From Desulfovibrio porci (GTDB taxonomy: Bacteria > Desulfobacterota > Desulfovibrionia > Desulfovibrionales > Desulfovibrionaceae): a stretch of DNA of 64,000 nt. Positions 33,811 to 43,036 of this stretch are shown here, one piece after another; position 1 is the stretch's first letter, and every line of letters starts with the position of its first letter. The stretch covers positions 19,246-83,245 of the forward strand of contig NZ_VUMH01000014.1 of the NCBI RefSeq assembly GCF_009696265.1, in the 5' to 3' direction. The notes beneath the pieces were generated by a model. It saw nothing but the letters and a program-made list of their open reading frames with translations, ran no database searches and had not been told where the DNA came from. Both the position numbers and the translations under genes were made by a program.

Positions 33811-34029
33811 GGAACAAGTTAACTTTAAAAATTGCTCACAGAGTCGAGCAAAGCGAGACTCATCTCTGCTCTCTTCATCCGTAACTCGCTTCGCTCGAAC
33901 GGCTGAAGGCGCCGCGACGCCGGAGTAGCCGCAACTCACTTGCGGCGTATAGCTCCGGCGGAGGCGAGAAACTCACGGGCCAGAACATCGAGTCCCGGCC
34001 ATGTATAATCTTAAAGTTAATTCGCTCTA
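33811..34029 (-). repeat. Repeat A, copy 2 (MITE-like, about 219 bp)
   Basis: Reverse-oriented relative of 23078-23244. The right end CTTAAAGTTAATTCGCTCTA is intact, while the left end (AAGTTAACTTTAA) has lost the outer AGAGC. It keeps a central 50-base part missing from copy 1. The remaining 34030-34197 shows no gene. Confidence 0.65.
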
Positions 34030-34197
34030 AATCAGAGTAATCTTACCGACCCAAAAGCGACGCCGCTACCGATTCCCGCATGGCTTTTTTTGCCAACGGA
34101 GATCGACAACGGCAGTTTGTATTTTTTGACGGGATTACCTCTGAAACGCCAGGCGTAAAGGTATTCCGTTCCGGGATCTGTGCTTTCAGCTTCGCAC

Positions 34198-35793
34198 TCA
34201 GGCCTTGTCCCGGTAATCCGGGAACAACTCCCCGCTGTACAGGCGGAGCCCCGCCCGCGAATAGCCGGATGCGACCCGAAACGCGGCAAGATCGTCAAAG
34301 GTGTTGCCCACCACCTGCATGCCCATGGGAATATTGTTGGGGGCGATACCCACCGGCACATCCACAACGGGATAGCGGCTCAGCAGATTCCAGATGTACG
34401 TCAGCGCATGTTCCATGCCTTTGACGGGCTTGCCGTTGACTGTCACCGTATCGGTTGTGGGATCATTGTCCGCCGGGAAATAGGGCGTGGCGAGGGTGGG
34501 CATGATCAGCGCGTGATAGCCCTTGCCGTAGACTTCCTCCTGCAGTTGCCGGTGGAGCCGGGTCGCCAGTTCATCGGCAGCATCCATGGCCGCGGGCCCG
34601 CCGTTGCGCGCCGATTTGAGAGCATATCTGGCATAGCTGGTCATGATATCCTGGTACTTTTCGCCGTTCAGCATCATGGCGCCGATCCCGGTGGAAAGCA
34701 GGCCGTTCATGAAGATCTGATAGATCCGCGCGTAGCTCCAGCCCAGCCGCACTTCATCGACAACGGCCCCCTGCCCGCGCAGGACGTCCGCGGCCCTGTT
34801 CAAGGAATCCCGCACGGAAACGTCAATGCCTTCTTTTATCCAGCCCCCGAAATAATCAAGAGCGATCTTCACCCCCTTGAGATTCTTGTAGTTCTGCGGG
34901 TAGTCGAGCTTCGGGCGCAGGGCGGCGTGAACCTTCGGATGCGGTCCGCTAATGACGTTCTGCATCAGCGCCATGTCCCCGAAAGTACGGGCAAGCGGGC
35001 CAAGGGTCTCAAAAGTCGTCTCGGAGGTGGGGACACGGCCGAAAGGCGCCTTGAATCCATAGAGTCCGCACAATGACGCGGGAATCCGGATTGACCCTCC
35101 CATGTCCGAACCCGTGGCCAGGGTGGTGAAACCGGCGGCCAGAGCCGCCCCGGACCCGCCGGAAGACCCCCCGGCCGCATAATAGAGATTCCAAGGATTG
35201 CGCGTGACGCCCCACAGCCGGGACCAGGTCTGGCCGTGAATATAGAACTCCGGAACCGTGGTCTGAATATGCAATACCGCCCCCGCAGAGAGCAGCATAT
35301 CAATGATGGCGGCATTTTCTTTGGACGGAGGCGCATCCTTGAGCGCAACGGACCCCATGGTCACGCGCCAGCCCCGCACGTCGTTTTCATCCTTGATGGC
35401 GACAGTCACGCCTTCCAGAACCCGGGCTGAACCCGTTTTATAGCGCTTTTCAGACTCTTTCGCGGCTTTCATCGCCTGATCGAAATGCTCATAGGTAATG
35501 GCGTTGACCTGACCGTTAAATTTCATATGGTCTTTCAATGCTTCGCCACTGGTATTCAACGGGCCGTTATACTTCCTGATTCTCTGAATCTGGGCCGTGA
35601 GGACATCCACCGGGGAAAGTTTGCCTTCCCTGTAATATTGGATTTGCTCCAGAGCCGTAAGATACGCCAGGCCCTCTTTTTCCGCCGGTGAAGCCAGAGC
35701 GGGGCGGGAAAGGCCGAATGTGAAAAGACCGGCTTCGATCGCCGCAATGGCGCTCAAGCGGAGAAAATCACGCCGTTTCATAGCCGTAGTCAT
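34198..35793 (-). CDS. Tat-exported amidase-signature hydrolase
   Basis: The 531-residue protein begins with a twin-arginine signal (KRRDFLRLSA, hydrophobic stretch to about 35). The amidase signature triad is complete: Lys134 in VAIKDEND, Ser211 in GGSSGGSG and the nucleophile Ser234 in DMGGSIRIPAS. It hydrolyses an amide of unknown identity, outside the cytoplasmic membrane if exported. AAAGGAG is eight bases from ATG 35793. Upstream lies a small palindrome that touches the ribosome site. It sits next to the broken ggt gene on the same strand, with 180 bases between. Confidence 0.88.
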   Translation of the reverse strand: MTTAMKRRDFLRLSAIAAIEAGLFTFGLSRPALASPAEKEGLAYLTALEQIQYYREGKLSPVDVLTAQIQRIRKYNGPLNTSGEALKDHMKFNGQVNAITYEHFDQAMKAAKESEKRYKTGSARVLEGVTVAIKDENDVRGWRVTMGSVALKDAPPSKENAAIIDMLLSAGAVLHIQTTVPEFYIHGQTWSRLWGVTRNPWNLYYAAGGSSGGSGAALAAGFTTLATGSDMGGSIRIPASLCGLYGFKAPFGRVPTSETTFETLGPLARTFGDMALMQNVISGPHPKVHAALRPKLDYPQNYKNLKGVKIALDYFGGWIKEGIDVSVRDSLNRAADVLRGQGAVVDEVRLGWSYARIYQIFMNGLLSTGIGAMMLNGEKYQDIMTSYARYALKSARNGGPAAMDAADELATRLHRQLQEEVYGKGYHALIMPTLATPYFPADNDPTTDTVTVNGKPVKGMEHALTYIWNLLSRYPVVDVPVGIAPNNIPMGMQVVGNTFDDLAAFRVASGYSRAGLRLYSGELFPDYRDKA

Positions 35794-35806
35794 TACTGTT
35801 CTCCTT

Positions 35807-35976
35807 TAGAGCAATTTCACTTTGAAATTGCTCTAGTTAACGTAAACAGAATACGCTCTTCGCACAAGCGCAAACGGGAGGCCGTGCGTATGAACGCGCG
35901 GCCTCCCGTTACAAGCGGAGAAAATGGTACGACGATACTCTGCTGTTCAGGCTGAACCCAAAGCGAAATTGCTCTA
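35807..35976. repeat. Possible repeat A relative between amidase and ggt
   Basis: TAGAGCAATTTC (35807-35818) and GAAATTGCTCTA (35965-35976) form a perfect 12-base terminal inverted repeat around 170 bp, close to the size of repeat A copy 1. The left end is itself a 13-base palindrome (35807-35819 with 35823-35835). The interior differs from copies 1 and 2 and carries a hairpin. The ggt stop codon lies inside the right end. Confidence 0.5.
35873..35910 (-). terminator. Stem-loop after ggt
   Basis: AACGGGAGGCCG (35873-35884) pairs perfectly with 35899-35910 around a 14-base loop. It lies between ggt and the amidase gene; no T tract follows. Confidence 0.5.
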
Positions 35977-37716
35977 GTATCCCAGCGCCAGCCCCGTGTT
36001 GCGGCGCGGATCATTGGCGCCGTAGAAACGGTTCCGGCCCACAGGCTCGCCGCCGAGCCTGGGCGCGCCGATCAGAATGGCCGCCACATGGTTGGCGGGC
36101 TGCGGCGGCCCGAATTTGTGACCGGCCTTTTCCAGAATCTTTTGCGTGTCCGGCGACAGGGCGAAGGTTTCCAGATTGGTGGCCTCGGGCAGCCACTGCT
36201 GGTGGAAGCGCGGAGCGTCCACCGCCTCCTGGATGTCCATGCCGTAGTCGATGACATTCAGGATGGTGTGCAGCACGGCGGTGATGATCCGGCTGCCGCC
36301 GGGCGTGCCCACGATGAGCACGGGCTTGCCGTCCTTGGAAACAATGGTGGGGCTCATGGAGGACAACGGCCGCTTGCCCGGCGCGATGGAGTTGGCCTCG
36401 CCCTGCACCAGGCCGTAAATATTGGGCACGCCCGGCTTGGACGTGAAGTCGTCCATTTCGTCGTTGAGCAGCACGCCCGTGCCGCCGGCGACGACCCGCG
36501 CGCCGAACCAGTCGTTGATGGTATAGGTCACGGACACGGCATTGCCCCAGCGGTCCGCGATGGAATAATGCGTGGTGTTGTTGCCCTCATGCGGAGCCGT
36601 GCCCGGCTTGATCTTGGCGGACACGCCCGCCTTGTCCGGCTTGATAGCCGCCCGGATCTTGGCGGCGTAGGCCTTGTCCGTCAGACGGGCCACAGGATTT
36701 TTGACAAAATCCGGGTCGCCCAGATAGGTGTTGCGGTCCATATAGGCATGGCGCATGGCTTCAATCTGGGCATGCACGGCCTTGGCCGAGCGGAAGCCCC
36801 ACTCCTTGAGCGGATAGCCTTCAAGGATGTTCAGCATTTCGCAGATGGCCACCCCACCGGAGCTGGGCGGCGGCGCTGAAACCACATGATAGCCGCGATA
36901 ATCGCACTCAATGGGCGGCAGGCGGCGGGGGCTGTACTGATCCAGATCGGCCTGGCTGAGCAGGCCCTTGCCCGCCCGGTTGGCGGCCACCAGAGCCTGA
37001 GCCACCGGCCCCTGGTAAAAGCCCGCCGCGCCCTTGGCGGAAACGGCCTTGAGGGTGCGGGCCAGATCCTTCTGCACCAGGCGGTCGCCCGCGCGCAGGG
37101 CCGAGCCGTCCGGCTTGAGGAAGATGGCCGCCGAGGCGGGATCCTTGCGGAAATCCTCGGTGGCTTCGGCAAAGAGATCGGCATCCCCCCGTTCCAGCAC
37201 CTAGCCCTTTTCGGCCAGCGTGACGGCCGGGCGGACCAGTTCGGCGCGCGGCCGCGTGCCGTACAGATCCCGGGCCATTTCCAGTCCGGCCACGGTGCCG
37301 GGCACGGCCACGGCCAGATGCCCGCGCGTGCTCAGGTCGGGGATCACGTTGCCGTTCTTGTCCAGATACATGTCCGGCGTGGCGGCCAGCGGGGCCTTTT
37401 CCCGGAAGTCCAGGAAGTCCGTGCGGCCGTCGGCCATCTGGATGACCATAAAGCCTCCGCCGCCCAGATTGCCCGCCGCCGGGTAGACCACGGCCAGCGC
37501 GTAACCCACGGCCACAGCCGCGTCAATGGCGTTGCCGCCCTTTTTCAGCACGTCCACGCCCACTTTGCTGGCCAGATGCTGGGCGGTGACGACCATGCCG
37601 TTTTCCGCGGCCACGGGCGCTACGGACGCCGCCAGCCCCGCGCCCGGCACGGCCAGGCAGAACGAAAGCAGAAACGCCAGGCCACATTGCCAGACGCGCG
37701 CGGATACATTTTTCAT
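35974..37716 (-). pseudogene. ggt: Gamma-glutamyltransferase broken by an in-frame UAG
   Basis: One frame of 581 codons is interrupted only by TAG at 37203-37201 (codon 172), between LAEKG and VLERGDADLF, a region where intact enzymes have an aromatic or aliphatic residue. Both halves are otherwise normal: signal peptide, GGNAIDAAVAVGYAL, PGTVAGLE, the nucleophile Thr within GNNTTHYSIAD, and PGGSRIITAVLHT. The enzyme normally cleaves gamma-glutamyl bonds in the periplasm. ATG 37716 is preferred over 37722 because AGGAGG is then eight bases upstream. Unless suppressed, the protein would end before the catalytic Thr. A recent nonsense change or sequencing error is the likely cause. Confidence 0.8.
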
Positions 37717-37780
37717 CCCCATACCTCCTCCTTGGAATGTGTCGCCATGGCCGGAGCGGCCGCCCGCTTCCGGCTTCGGC

Positions 37781-38434
37781 TCACCCCAGAGCCGCGCTGG
37801 TCACGTAGGTCAGCGCTCCCTGGCAGTGGTCGGTCACCAGTTTGGCCGCCAGACCGGCGTCCTTGCGGCGGAGAGCGTCGTAAATGGCGCTGTGCTCGGC
37901 CAGAGTTCCCGATTTCAGCGGTGTTTTGCGGGTGTAAAGCCTGTCAAAAAAACGGGTGTACAGATTGCAGCGCAGATAGATGCGCGACCAGGCTTCATAG
38001 AGATAGGAATTTTCCGCGGCCCGGACCACGGCATGGTGGAAATCCTCATCCCGGAAGGTGAAGTTGAGAAAATCGTCGCTGTCGATGGCCCGCTCCGTAG
38101 CCGCGAGAATACGCTGCATCTCCAGCAGCGCGTTCTTGCGGCCGAGCAGCGCAGCAAGGCGGGCGGCTTCGGATTCAAGCAGAATGCGGACGCTGAAGGC
38201 CGCCCGCGCGTCGTCGCCGTTAAGATTGGGAATAAAACAGCCTTTTTTGGGCAGTTTCTGCAGCAGCCCCTCCGCCACCAGACGGTTCAGGGCGATGGTC
38301 ACGGGCGTGCGGCTCACGCCGAAGCGCTCGGCCAGATCCCGCTCCAGCAAAAAATCGCCGGGCTGATACTTGAGCTTGATGTCTCTGATAATGAGCCGGT
38401 AGGCCTTCTGCTCAGCATTTTCTTTATTATTCAT
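37781..38434 (-). CDS. GntR-family regulator
   Basis: The 217-residue protein has a winged helix (about 8-70, DLAERFGVSRTPVTIALNRL) and an FCD-like helical domain (DEDFHHAVVRAAEN, HSAIYDALRRKD). It is divergent from the saccharopine-dehydrogenase-like operon across 274 bases, which contain a promoter with a CTTGAC-N10-GTCAAG palindrome. It most likely controls that operon, and perhaps ggt, which lies 64 bases downstream on its own strand. The ligand is unknown. Confidence 0.85.
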   Translation of the reverse strand: MNNKENAEQKAYRLIIRDIKLKYQPGDFLLERDLAERFGVSRTPVTIALNRLVAEGLLQKLPKKGCFIPNLNGDDARAAFSVRILLESEAARLAALLGRKNALLEMQRILAATERAIDSDDFLNFTFRDEDFHHAVVRAAENSYLYEAWSRIYLRCNLYTRFFDRLYTRKTPLKSGTLAEHSAIYDALRRKDAGLAAKLVTDHCQGALTYVTSAALG

Positions 38435-38540
38435 GGCAGTTGTCTCCCGGTCTCCGGCCTACTATAGACATCCGTCTGAAACCTGTAAAGTTTTTCCTGC
38501 CGCGGAGAAGAATGAAATCTGGGATTTTCCCTTCTTTTTT

Positions 38541-38570
38541 CTTGACATGAAAATTGGTCAAGAATATTTT
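38541..38570 (+). promoter_or_regulatory. Promoter with palindrome in front of the saccharopine-dehydrogenase-like operon
   Basis: TTGACA (38542-38547) and TATTTT (38565-38570) are 17 bases apart. The -35 box is half of CTTGAC-N10-GTCAAG (38541-38546 and 38557-38562), a good candidate operator for the divergent GntR protein. The leader to the start codon is about 130 bases. Confidence 0.6.
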
Positions 38571-38708
38571 TTGTTCAACCGAACTAATGCATTCATTAAA
38601 AAATTTTTAGAGAAACGCATTTAAGGATCCCACCAGTTTTTCCGGAGGAGGCTCGTCTGCTGAACATACGTAATTTATAAGCCATATTGTAGAAAATGGG
38701 GGTACATC

Positions 38709-39926
38709 ATGTCGGACAAGAGGTTGTTGATTTTGGGCATGGGCCTGCAGGGAAAAGGAGCATTGCATGACGTCCTGGGGCACCGCGTCTTTTCCGGCGT
38801 CACCGTGGCCGACTGCGGTCCCAGGTATGAGGCGGAAATGCCGGGCTACGCGGCCAGAGGAGTCAGAGCCGTAAGCCTGGACGCCAATGACACGGAAAAC
38901 CTGCGCGCGCTCATTGCGGAGCATGACGTCGTCATCGAACTGCTGCCTGTGGAATTCGCCATGAAGGTGGGCCGCCTGGCGGCCGAGGCGGGCGTGCATT
39001 TGGTCAGCAGCATGTATTACATCGGCCAGTCCATGACCGACCCGGCCATCTTCCGCAGGATGAAGGCCGAAATGGAAGCCATTGACGCCGAGGCCCGCCG
39101 TAAGGACTGCACACTGCTCATCGCATTCGGCATGGACCCCGGCCTGGACCTGATGCTGGGCGCCGACGCTCTGGGCAGGCTGGACGAAATTGACCACTTT
39201 TACTCCTACGGCGCGGGCTTTCCCGAGGAGGCCGCCTGCGACAACGCCCTTTCGTACAAATTCTCCTGGTCGCCCCGGAGCACGCTCGTCTCCTACTATC
39301 GCGCCACCAAGAAAATCGTGGACGGCCAGGTGGTGGAGGTGCCGGCGGAAAAACTCTACGCGCCGGAAAACACGCACATTCTGCACGACGAAACCCTGGA
39401 CTGCGATCTTGAGTGCTACGCTGCGGGCAATTGCCAGAATTTTGCCGAGATGTTCGGCATCAGCGGCAAGGTGCGCAACATGAACCGCTTTTCGGCCCGC
39501 CGCCCCGGCCACTGCGCTTTCTGGGACGTCATGATCAAATGCGGTTTCCTGCGGGAAGAGCCGGTCATGGTCAAGGGCGCGGCCGTTTCGCCGCTGGATT
39601 TCTGCACCGCCCTGCTCACAGCGCAGGAGCAATTCTGGTATCGCGAGCACGAGCGGGACATCGGCTACATCCGGGTGGAGGCCTCTGGCTCCAGGCAGGG
39701 CAGGTCCGTGCGCGTGATCCACACCATCATCGACTACGCGGACCCCGCCACAGGCCTCACGTCCATGCAGCGCCTTGTGGGTTTCACGGTCTCCATCGCC
39801 GCCGGGCTCATCGCGCGGGGCGCGTTCAAGGAACGGGGCGTGGTCCTGCCCATGGCCATGCCCCTGGACCTCATGCAGGGGGAACTTGCCCGGCGCAACA
39901 TCACCATCGTCACCAGGGTGGAATAA
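38709..39926 (+). CDS. Saccharopine dehydrogenase-family oxidoreductase
   Basis: The 405-residue protein opens with a Rossmann loop LLILGMGLQGKGAL (6-19) and continues with EHDVVIELLPVEFAMKVGRLAAEAGVH, a family pattern shared by saccharopine reductases, carboxynorspermidine synthases and opine-type dehydrogenases. AFGMDPGLDLMLGADAL marks the start of the catalytic domain. The reaction should be reductive or oxidative handling of an imine formed by an amino acid, but the substrate cannot be named. It is first in an operon with NhaC-type, SNF-type and ProC genes. Confidence 0.75.
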   Translation: MSDKRLLILGMGLQGKGALHDVLGHRVFSGVTVADCGPRYEAEMPGYAARGVRAVSLDANDTENLRALIAEHDVVIELLPVEFAMKVGRLAAEAGVHLVSSMYYIGQSMTDPAIFRRMKAEMEAIDAEARRKDCTLLIAFGMDPGLDLMLGADALGRLDEIDHFYSYGAGFPEEAACDNALSYKFSWSPRSTLVSYYRATKKIVDGQVVEVPAEKLYAPENTHILHDETLDCDLECYAAGNCQNFAEMFGISGKVRNMNRFSARRPGHCAFWDVMIKCGFLREEPVMVKGAAVSPLDFCTALLTAQEQFWYREHERDIGYIRVEASGSRQGRSVRVIHTIIDYADPATGLTSMQRLVGFTVSIAAGLIARGAFKERGVVLPMAMPLDLMQGELARRNITIVTRVE

Positions 39927-39929
39927 AAA

Positions 39930-39960
39930 GCTGCCGCTGAAGTGGAAGTTCAGCGGCAGC
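39930..39960. terminator. Hairpin between dehydrogenase and nhaC-like gene
   Basis: GCTGCCGCTGAA (39930-39941) pairs perfectly with 39949-39960. The T tract needed for termination (TTTTTA) is on the minus-strand side, so on the plus strand it is more likely an mRNA-stabilising or partial attenuating structure. Confidence 0.5.
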
Positions 39961-40026
39961 ATACCCTAAGCTGGAATACCAAAGGTTCTGCGACTCTCCG
40001 TATCCCAAACGCTTAAGAGGTACTCT

Positions 40027-41508
40027 ATGAACACGCCTGGCAGACAACCGTCGCTGTTACAGTCAATCATTCCGCTCGTCATGATGTTCGTCATTCTGAT
40101 GGGCGGGCGTCTCTACCTCAATTACCGCATCGAGCCTCTTATTCTCTGCTCCGCCGTCATTGCCGGACTGATGGCCTGGTACCTGCGCTGCCCCTGGCAG
40201 AACCTGGAAGAAGCCATTCTGAACAAAATCGACGTGGCCATGCAGGGCATGCTGGTCATCTTCAGCGTGGGCTGCATGGTCGGGGCCTGGATGTTCTGCG
40301 GCACGGTGCCGTATATGGTTTACTGGGGTCTGCAACTGGTGAACCCCAACTACATGCTTTTGAGCGCCTTTCTGATCTGCACGCTCACCTCATGCTGCAC
40401 CGGCACGTCCTGGGGTTCGGCCGCCACCATCGGCGTGGCCATGATCGGCATCGCCCAGGGCCTGGGCATTCCCCTGGCCCCTGTGGCGGGCGCGGCCCTG
40501 AGCGGCTGCTACGTGGGTGACAAGCTCTCGCCGCTTTCCGACACCACCAACCTGGCTCCCGCCGTGGCCGGAGCCAAGACCTACGAACATATCGGGCACA
40601 TGCTCCATACCACCATTCCCGGCACGATTCTCTGCGTGGCGGTCTTCTTCATCACCTCGTCCAGCTTCACCGGCGACCTGCGCACGCCCGCCGAGGTTCA
40701 GGACTTTATGAACCAGTTGACGGAAATTTACAACTTGCACTTCCTACTGGCTGTTCCCGTCATTCTGCTGATCGCCGGTTCGCTGCTCAAGTGGCCTGTC
40801 CTGCCGACCATCGTGCTGACCACGGTCTTTTCCGTGGCTCTGGGCTGCCTGATCCAGGGCTTTGATCTCAGGTACGGCATCCTTTCCACCACCACGGGCT
40901 TCAAGGTGAGCATGACCCACTATCTGGCCACGCCCATTCCCTCCGTGCAGGCTCTGCTTAATCGCGGCGGCATGATGGGCGTGCTGGAAAATATGGGCAT
41001 GCTCTGCGTTGCCATGGCCTTCGGCGGCATCATGCACGGCAGCGGCATGCTGACCACGGTGCTGAAAAAACTGCTTGGCCGGGTCCGCACGGACGGGGGC
41101 CTGATCATCTCCACCCTTCTGTCCTGCGTGGTGCTCTGCTTTTCCACGGGCTCGGCCTACATGGGCATTCTCATTCCCGGTTCCCTGTTCAAGGATTCCT
41201 ATCTCAAGCGCCGTCTGCATCCCAAGAACCTGTCCCGCGCCCTGGAGGATTCGGCCACCATGCTCGACGGCGCCATTCCCTGGGCCTCCGGCGCCGTGTA
41301 CATGAGCGGCGTTCTGGGCGTGAGCGCCTTTGACTACCTTCCGTGGATGGTCTTCAACTACTCCAGCGTCTTCATCGGCCTGGCCTGCGCCATGCTGGGC
41401 ATCGGCATCGTGAAGATCAGCGCCGACGAAGCCAAACGCCGTCTGGCCGATTCACAAGCGGACACGACCCTGCTGGAAGAGGAAGAAGCTGCGGCCGCCG
41501 CTGCATAG
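40027..41508 (+). CDS. NhaC-family antiporter (second paralogue)
   Basis: The 493-residue membrane protein has about 11-12 hydrophobic segments and the conserved stretch ALSGCYVGDKLSPLSDTTNLAP, with the same Gly-Asp and Ser-Asp-Thr-Thr pattern as the paralogue at 8100-9500. LLSCVVLCFSTGSAYMGILIPG is typical of the later half. It ends in an acidic, Ala-rich tail. The gene lies between the dehydrogenase and SNF transporter genes, which makes an amino acid or organic cation exchange role plausible. Confidence 0.85.
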   Translation: MNTPGRQPSLLQSIIPLVMMFVILMGGRLYLNYRIEPLILCSAVIAGLMAWYLRCPWQNLEEAILNKIDVAMQGMLVIFSVGCMVGAWMFCGTVPYMVYWGLQLVNPNYMLLSAFLICTLTSCCTGTSWGSAATIGVAMIGIAQGLGIPLAPVAGAALSGCYVGDKLSPLSDTTNLAPAVAGAKTYEHIGHMLHTTIPGTILCVAVFFITSSSFTGDLRTPAEVQDFMNQLTEIYNLHFLLAVPVILLIAGSLLKWPVLPTIVLTTVFSVALGCLIQGFDLRYGILSTTTGFKVSMTHYLATPIPSVQALLNRGGMMGVLENMGMLCVAMAFGGIMHGSGMLTTVLKKLLGRVRTDGGLIISTLLSCVVLCFSTGSAYMGILIPGSLFKDSYLKRRLHPKNLSRALEDSATMLDGAIPWASGAVYMSGVLGVSAFDYLPWMVFNYSSVFIGLACAMLGIGIVKISADEAKRRLADSQADTTLLEEEEAAAAAA

Positions 41509-41654
41509 CCGCGCTCTTTCGTCCTGACCGCCGCATCCGGATTTCAGGGTGAAAATACCGGCATCCGGATGCGGAGCCGGTGAGCCTACAGCCGGAAAAT
41601 ACGCGCGGGACACGACGCTTCGCCATGACGCGCCGTGACCTAGAGGAACTGAAC

Positions 41655-43019
41655 ATGGACCATCGCGCCGCCTGGGGAAGCCGCTTGGGCTTCATCATGA
41701 CCACAGCGGGATTTGCCGTGGGCCTGGGGGCCATCTGGCGTTTCCCCTACATGATGAGCAAGAACGGCGGCGGAGCCTTTCTTCTGGTCTATCTGCTGGC
41801 CACCTTGGTAGTGGGCGTGCCCCTGTTCATCGCGGAGATAGCGCTTGGCCGCCGCACGCGGCACGGCGGCATCCTGGGGATGCGGCGGCTGACGCCGCCG
41901 CGCAGCCCGTTCCGGCTGGCGGGTTGGCTGGGCGTGGCGGCAGGCATCGGCATCCTGTCCTATTACAGCGTCATTCTGGCCCTTCTGCTGGTCTACTGGC
42001 TGAAAAGCCTTGGCGGCGCCTTTGCTCACGGCACGGACCCGGCAAGTCTCGCCGCCGTGTTCGACGCCGCGTCGTCCGGCGTCCCGGCCCTGGGGCCGTA
42101 TGTGCTCGCGGCCGTGCTGCTGATGGGCCTCGTCATCCGGGCGGGATTGAAACGCGGCCTGGAACGGGCCTGCAAGTATCTGATGCCCGTGCTGCTGCTT
42201 TTTCTGGGCCTTCTGGCGGCCGGATCGCTCTGCCTGCCGGGATCCGGGGAGGGCCTGGCCTGGTTTCTGAAGCCGGATTTCGGACGCATCAACCTTCAGA
42301 TGGCCCTGGACGCGCTGGGCCATACCTTCTTCGCCGTGGGCATCGGCGTTTCCACGGCGTTCGTCTTCGGCAGCTATCTGAGCGAAAAAAGCAATATCGT
42401 GGCCGACGCCCTGATCATCACCGGCATCAACACGGCCGTGTCCATTCTGGCCGGACTGGTCATCTTTCCCGCCATGCACGCCTTCGGCCTGAACAAGGCC
42501 GCGGGCGCCGGCCTGATTTTCGAGACCATGCCCGCCATCTTCGCCCATATGCCCGGCGGCTGGCCGCTCAGCGCCGTCTTTTTCTTTCTGCTGATCATTT
42601 CGGGCTTCGCCTCCGGGCTGGGCCTAGTGGAGGGCGTTGTAAGCGCCCTGGGCGAAGTTCTGGAGCTGGGCCGCGACACAACCCTGGCGCTGGTCCTGTC
42701 GGCCGTGCTGCTGCTGAGCCTTCCCACCCTGCTCTCCTATGGCGAGCACGCGCCCTGGGCCGGCATCCGGCTCTGGGGCAGAAGCATCTTCGTCTTCATC
42801 GAATACATGGTCACGGCCCTGATCATGCCCGTGGGAGCGCTGCTGACAAGCCTGTTCGTGGCCCGGCGTTTCGGCTTCGCCGCCTTTGCCGCCGAGGCCA
42901 ACAAAGGCGCGGGCAGACTCCGCGTAACCCGGCACTGGCAGTTCTTTGTGGTCATTGTGGCGCCCGGCGCGGTGGGGATCATCCTGCTGCTGGGCCTCTG
43001 GGCATCCCTGCTCAAATAA
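41655..43019 (+). CDS. Sodium-dependent SNF-family (NSS) amino acid transporter
   Basis: The 454-residue protein starts WGSRLGFIMTTAGFAVGLGAIWRFPYMM, the LeuT-type first helix with the sodium and substrate-binding unwound region, and continues through about 11-12 helices. ATG 41655 is chosen because GAGGAA lies upstream and the family begins at this Trp-Gly-Ser; the frame itself opens at GTG 41580. Bacterial members import amino acids with sodium. The neighbouring NhaC-type protein could restore the sodium gradient or export a product. Confidence 0.88.
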   Translation: MDHRAAWGSRLGFIMTTAGFAVGLGAIWRFPYMMSKNGGGAFLLVYLLATLVVGVPLFIAEIALGRRTRHGGILGMRRLTPPRSPFRLAGWLGVAAGIGILSYYSVILALLLVYWLKSLGGAFAHGTDPASLAAVFDAASSGVPALGPYVLAAVLLMGLVIRAGLKRGLERACKYLMPVLLLFLGLLAAGSLCLPGSGEGLAWFLKPDFGRINLQMALDALGHTFFAVGIGVSTAFVFGSYLSEKSNIVADALIITGINTAVSILAGLVIFPAMHAFGLNKAAGAGLIFETMPAIFAHMPGGWPLSAVFFFLLIISGFASGLGLVEGVVSALGEVLELGRDTTLALVLSAVLLLSLPTLLSYGEHAPWAGIRLWGRSIFVFIEYMVTALIMPVGALLTSLFVARRFGFAAFAAEANKGAGRLRVTRHWQFFVVIVAPGAVGIILLLGLWASLLK

Positions 43020-43036
43020 AAAACAAGGAGAACGGC

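Noticed and set aside
37201..37203. Pyrrolysine read-through of the ggt UAG
   Set aside because: GGT is not a pyrrolysine enzyme, the position is not catalytic, and no pyl genes are in the window; a nonsense change is simpler.
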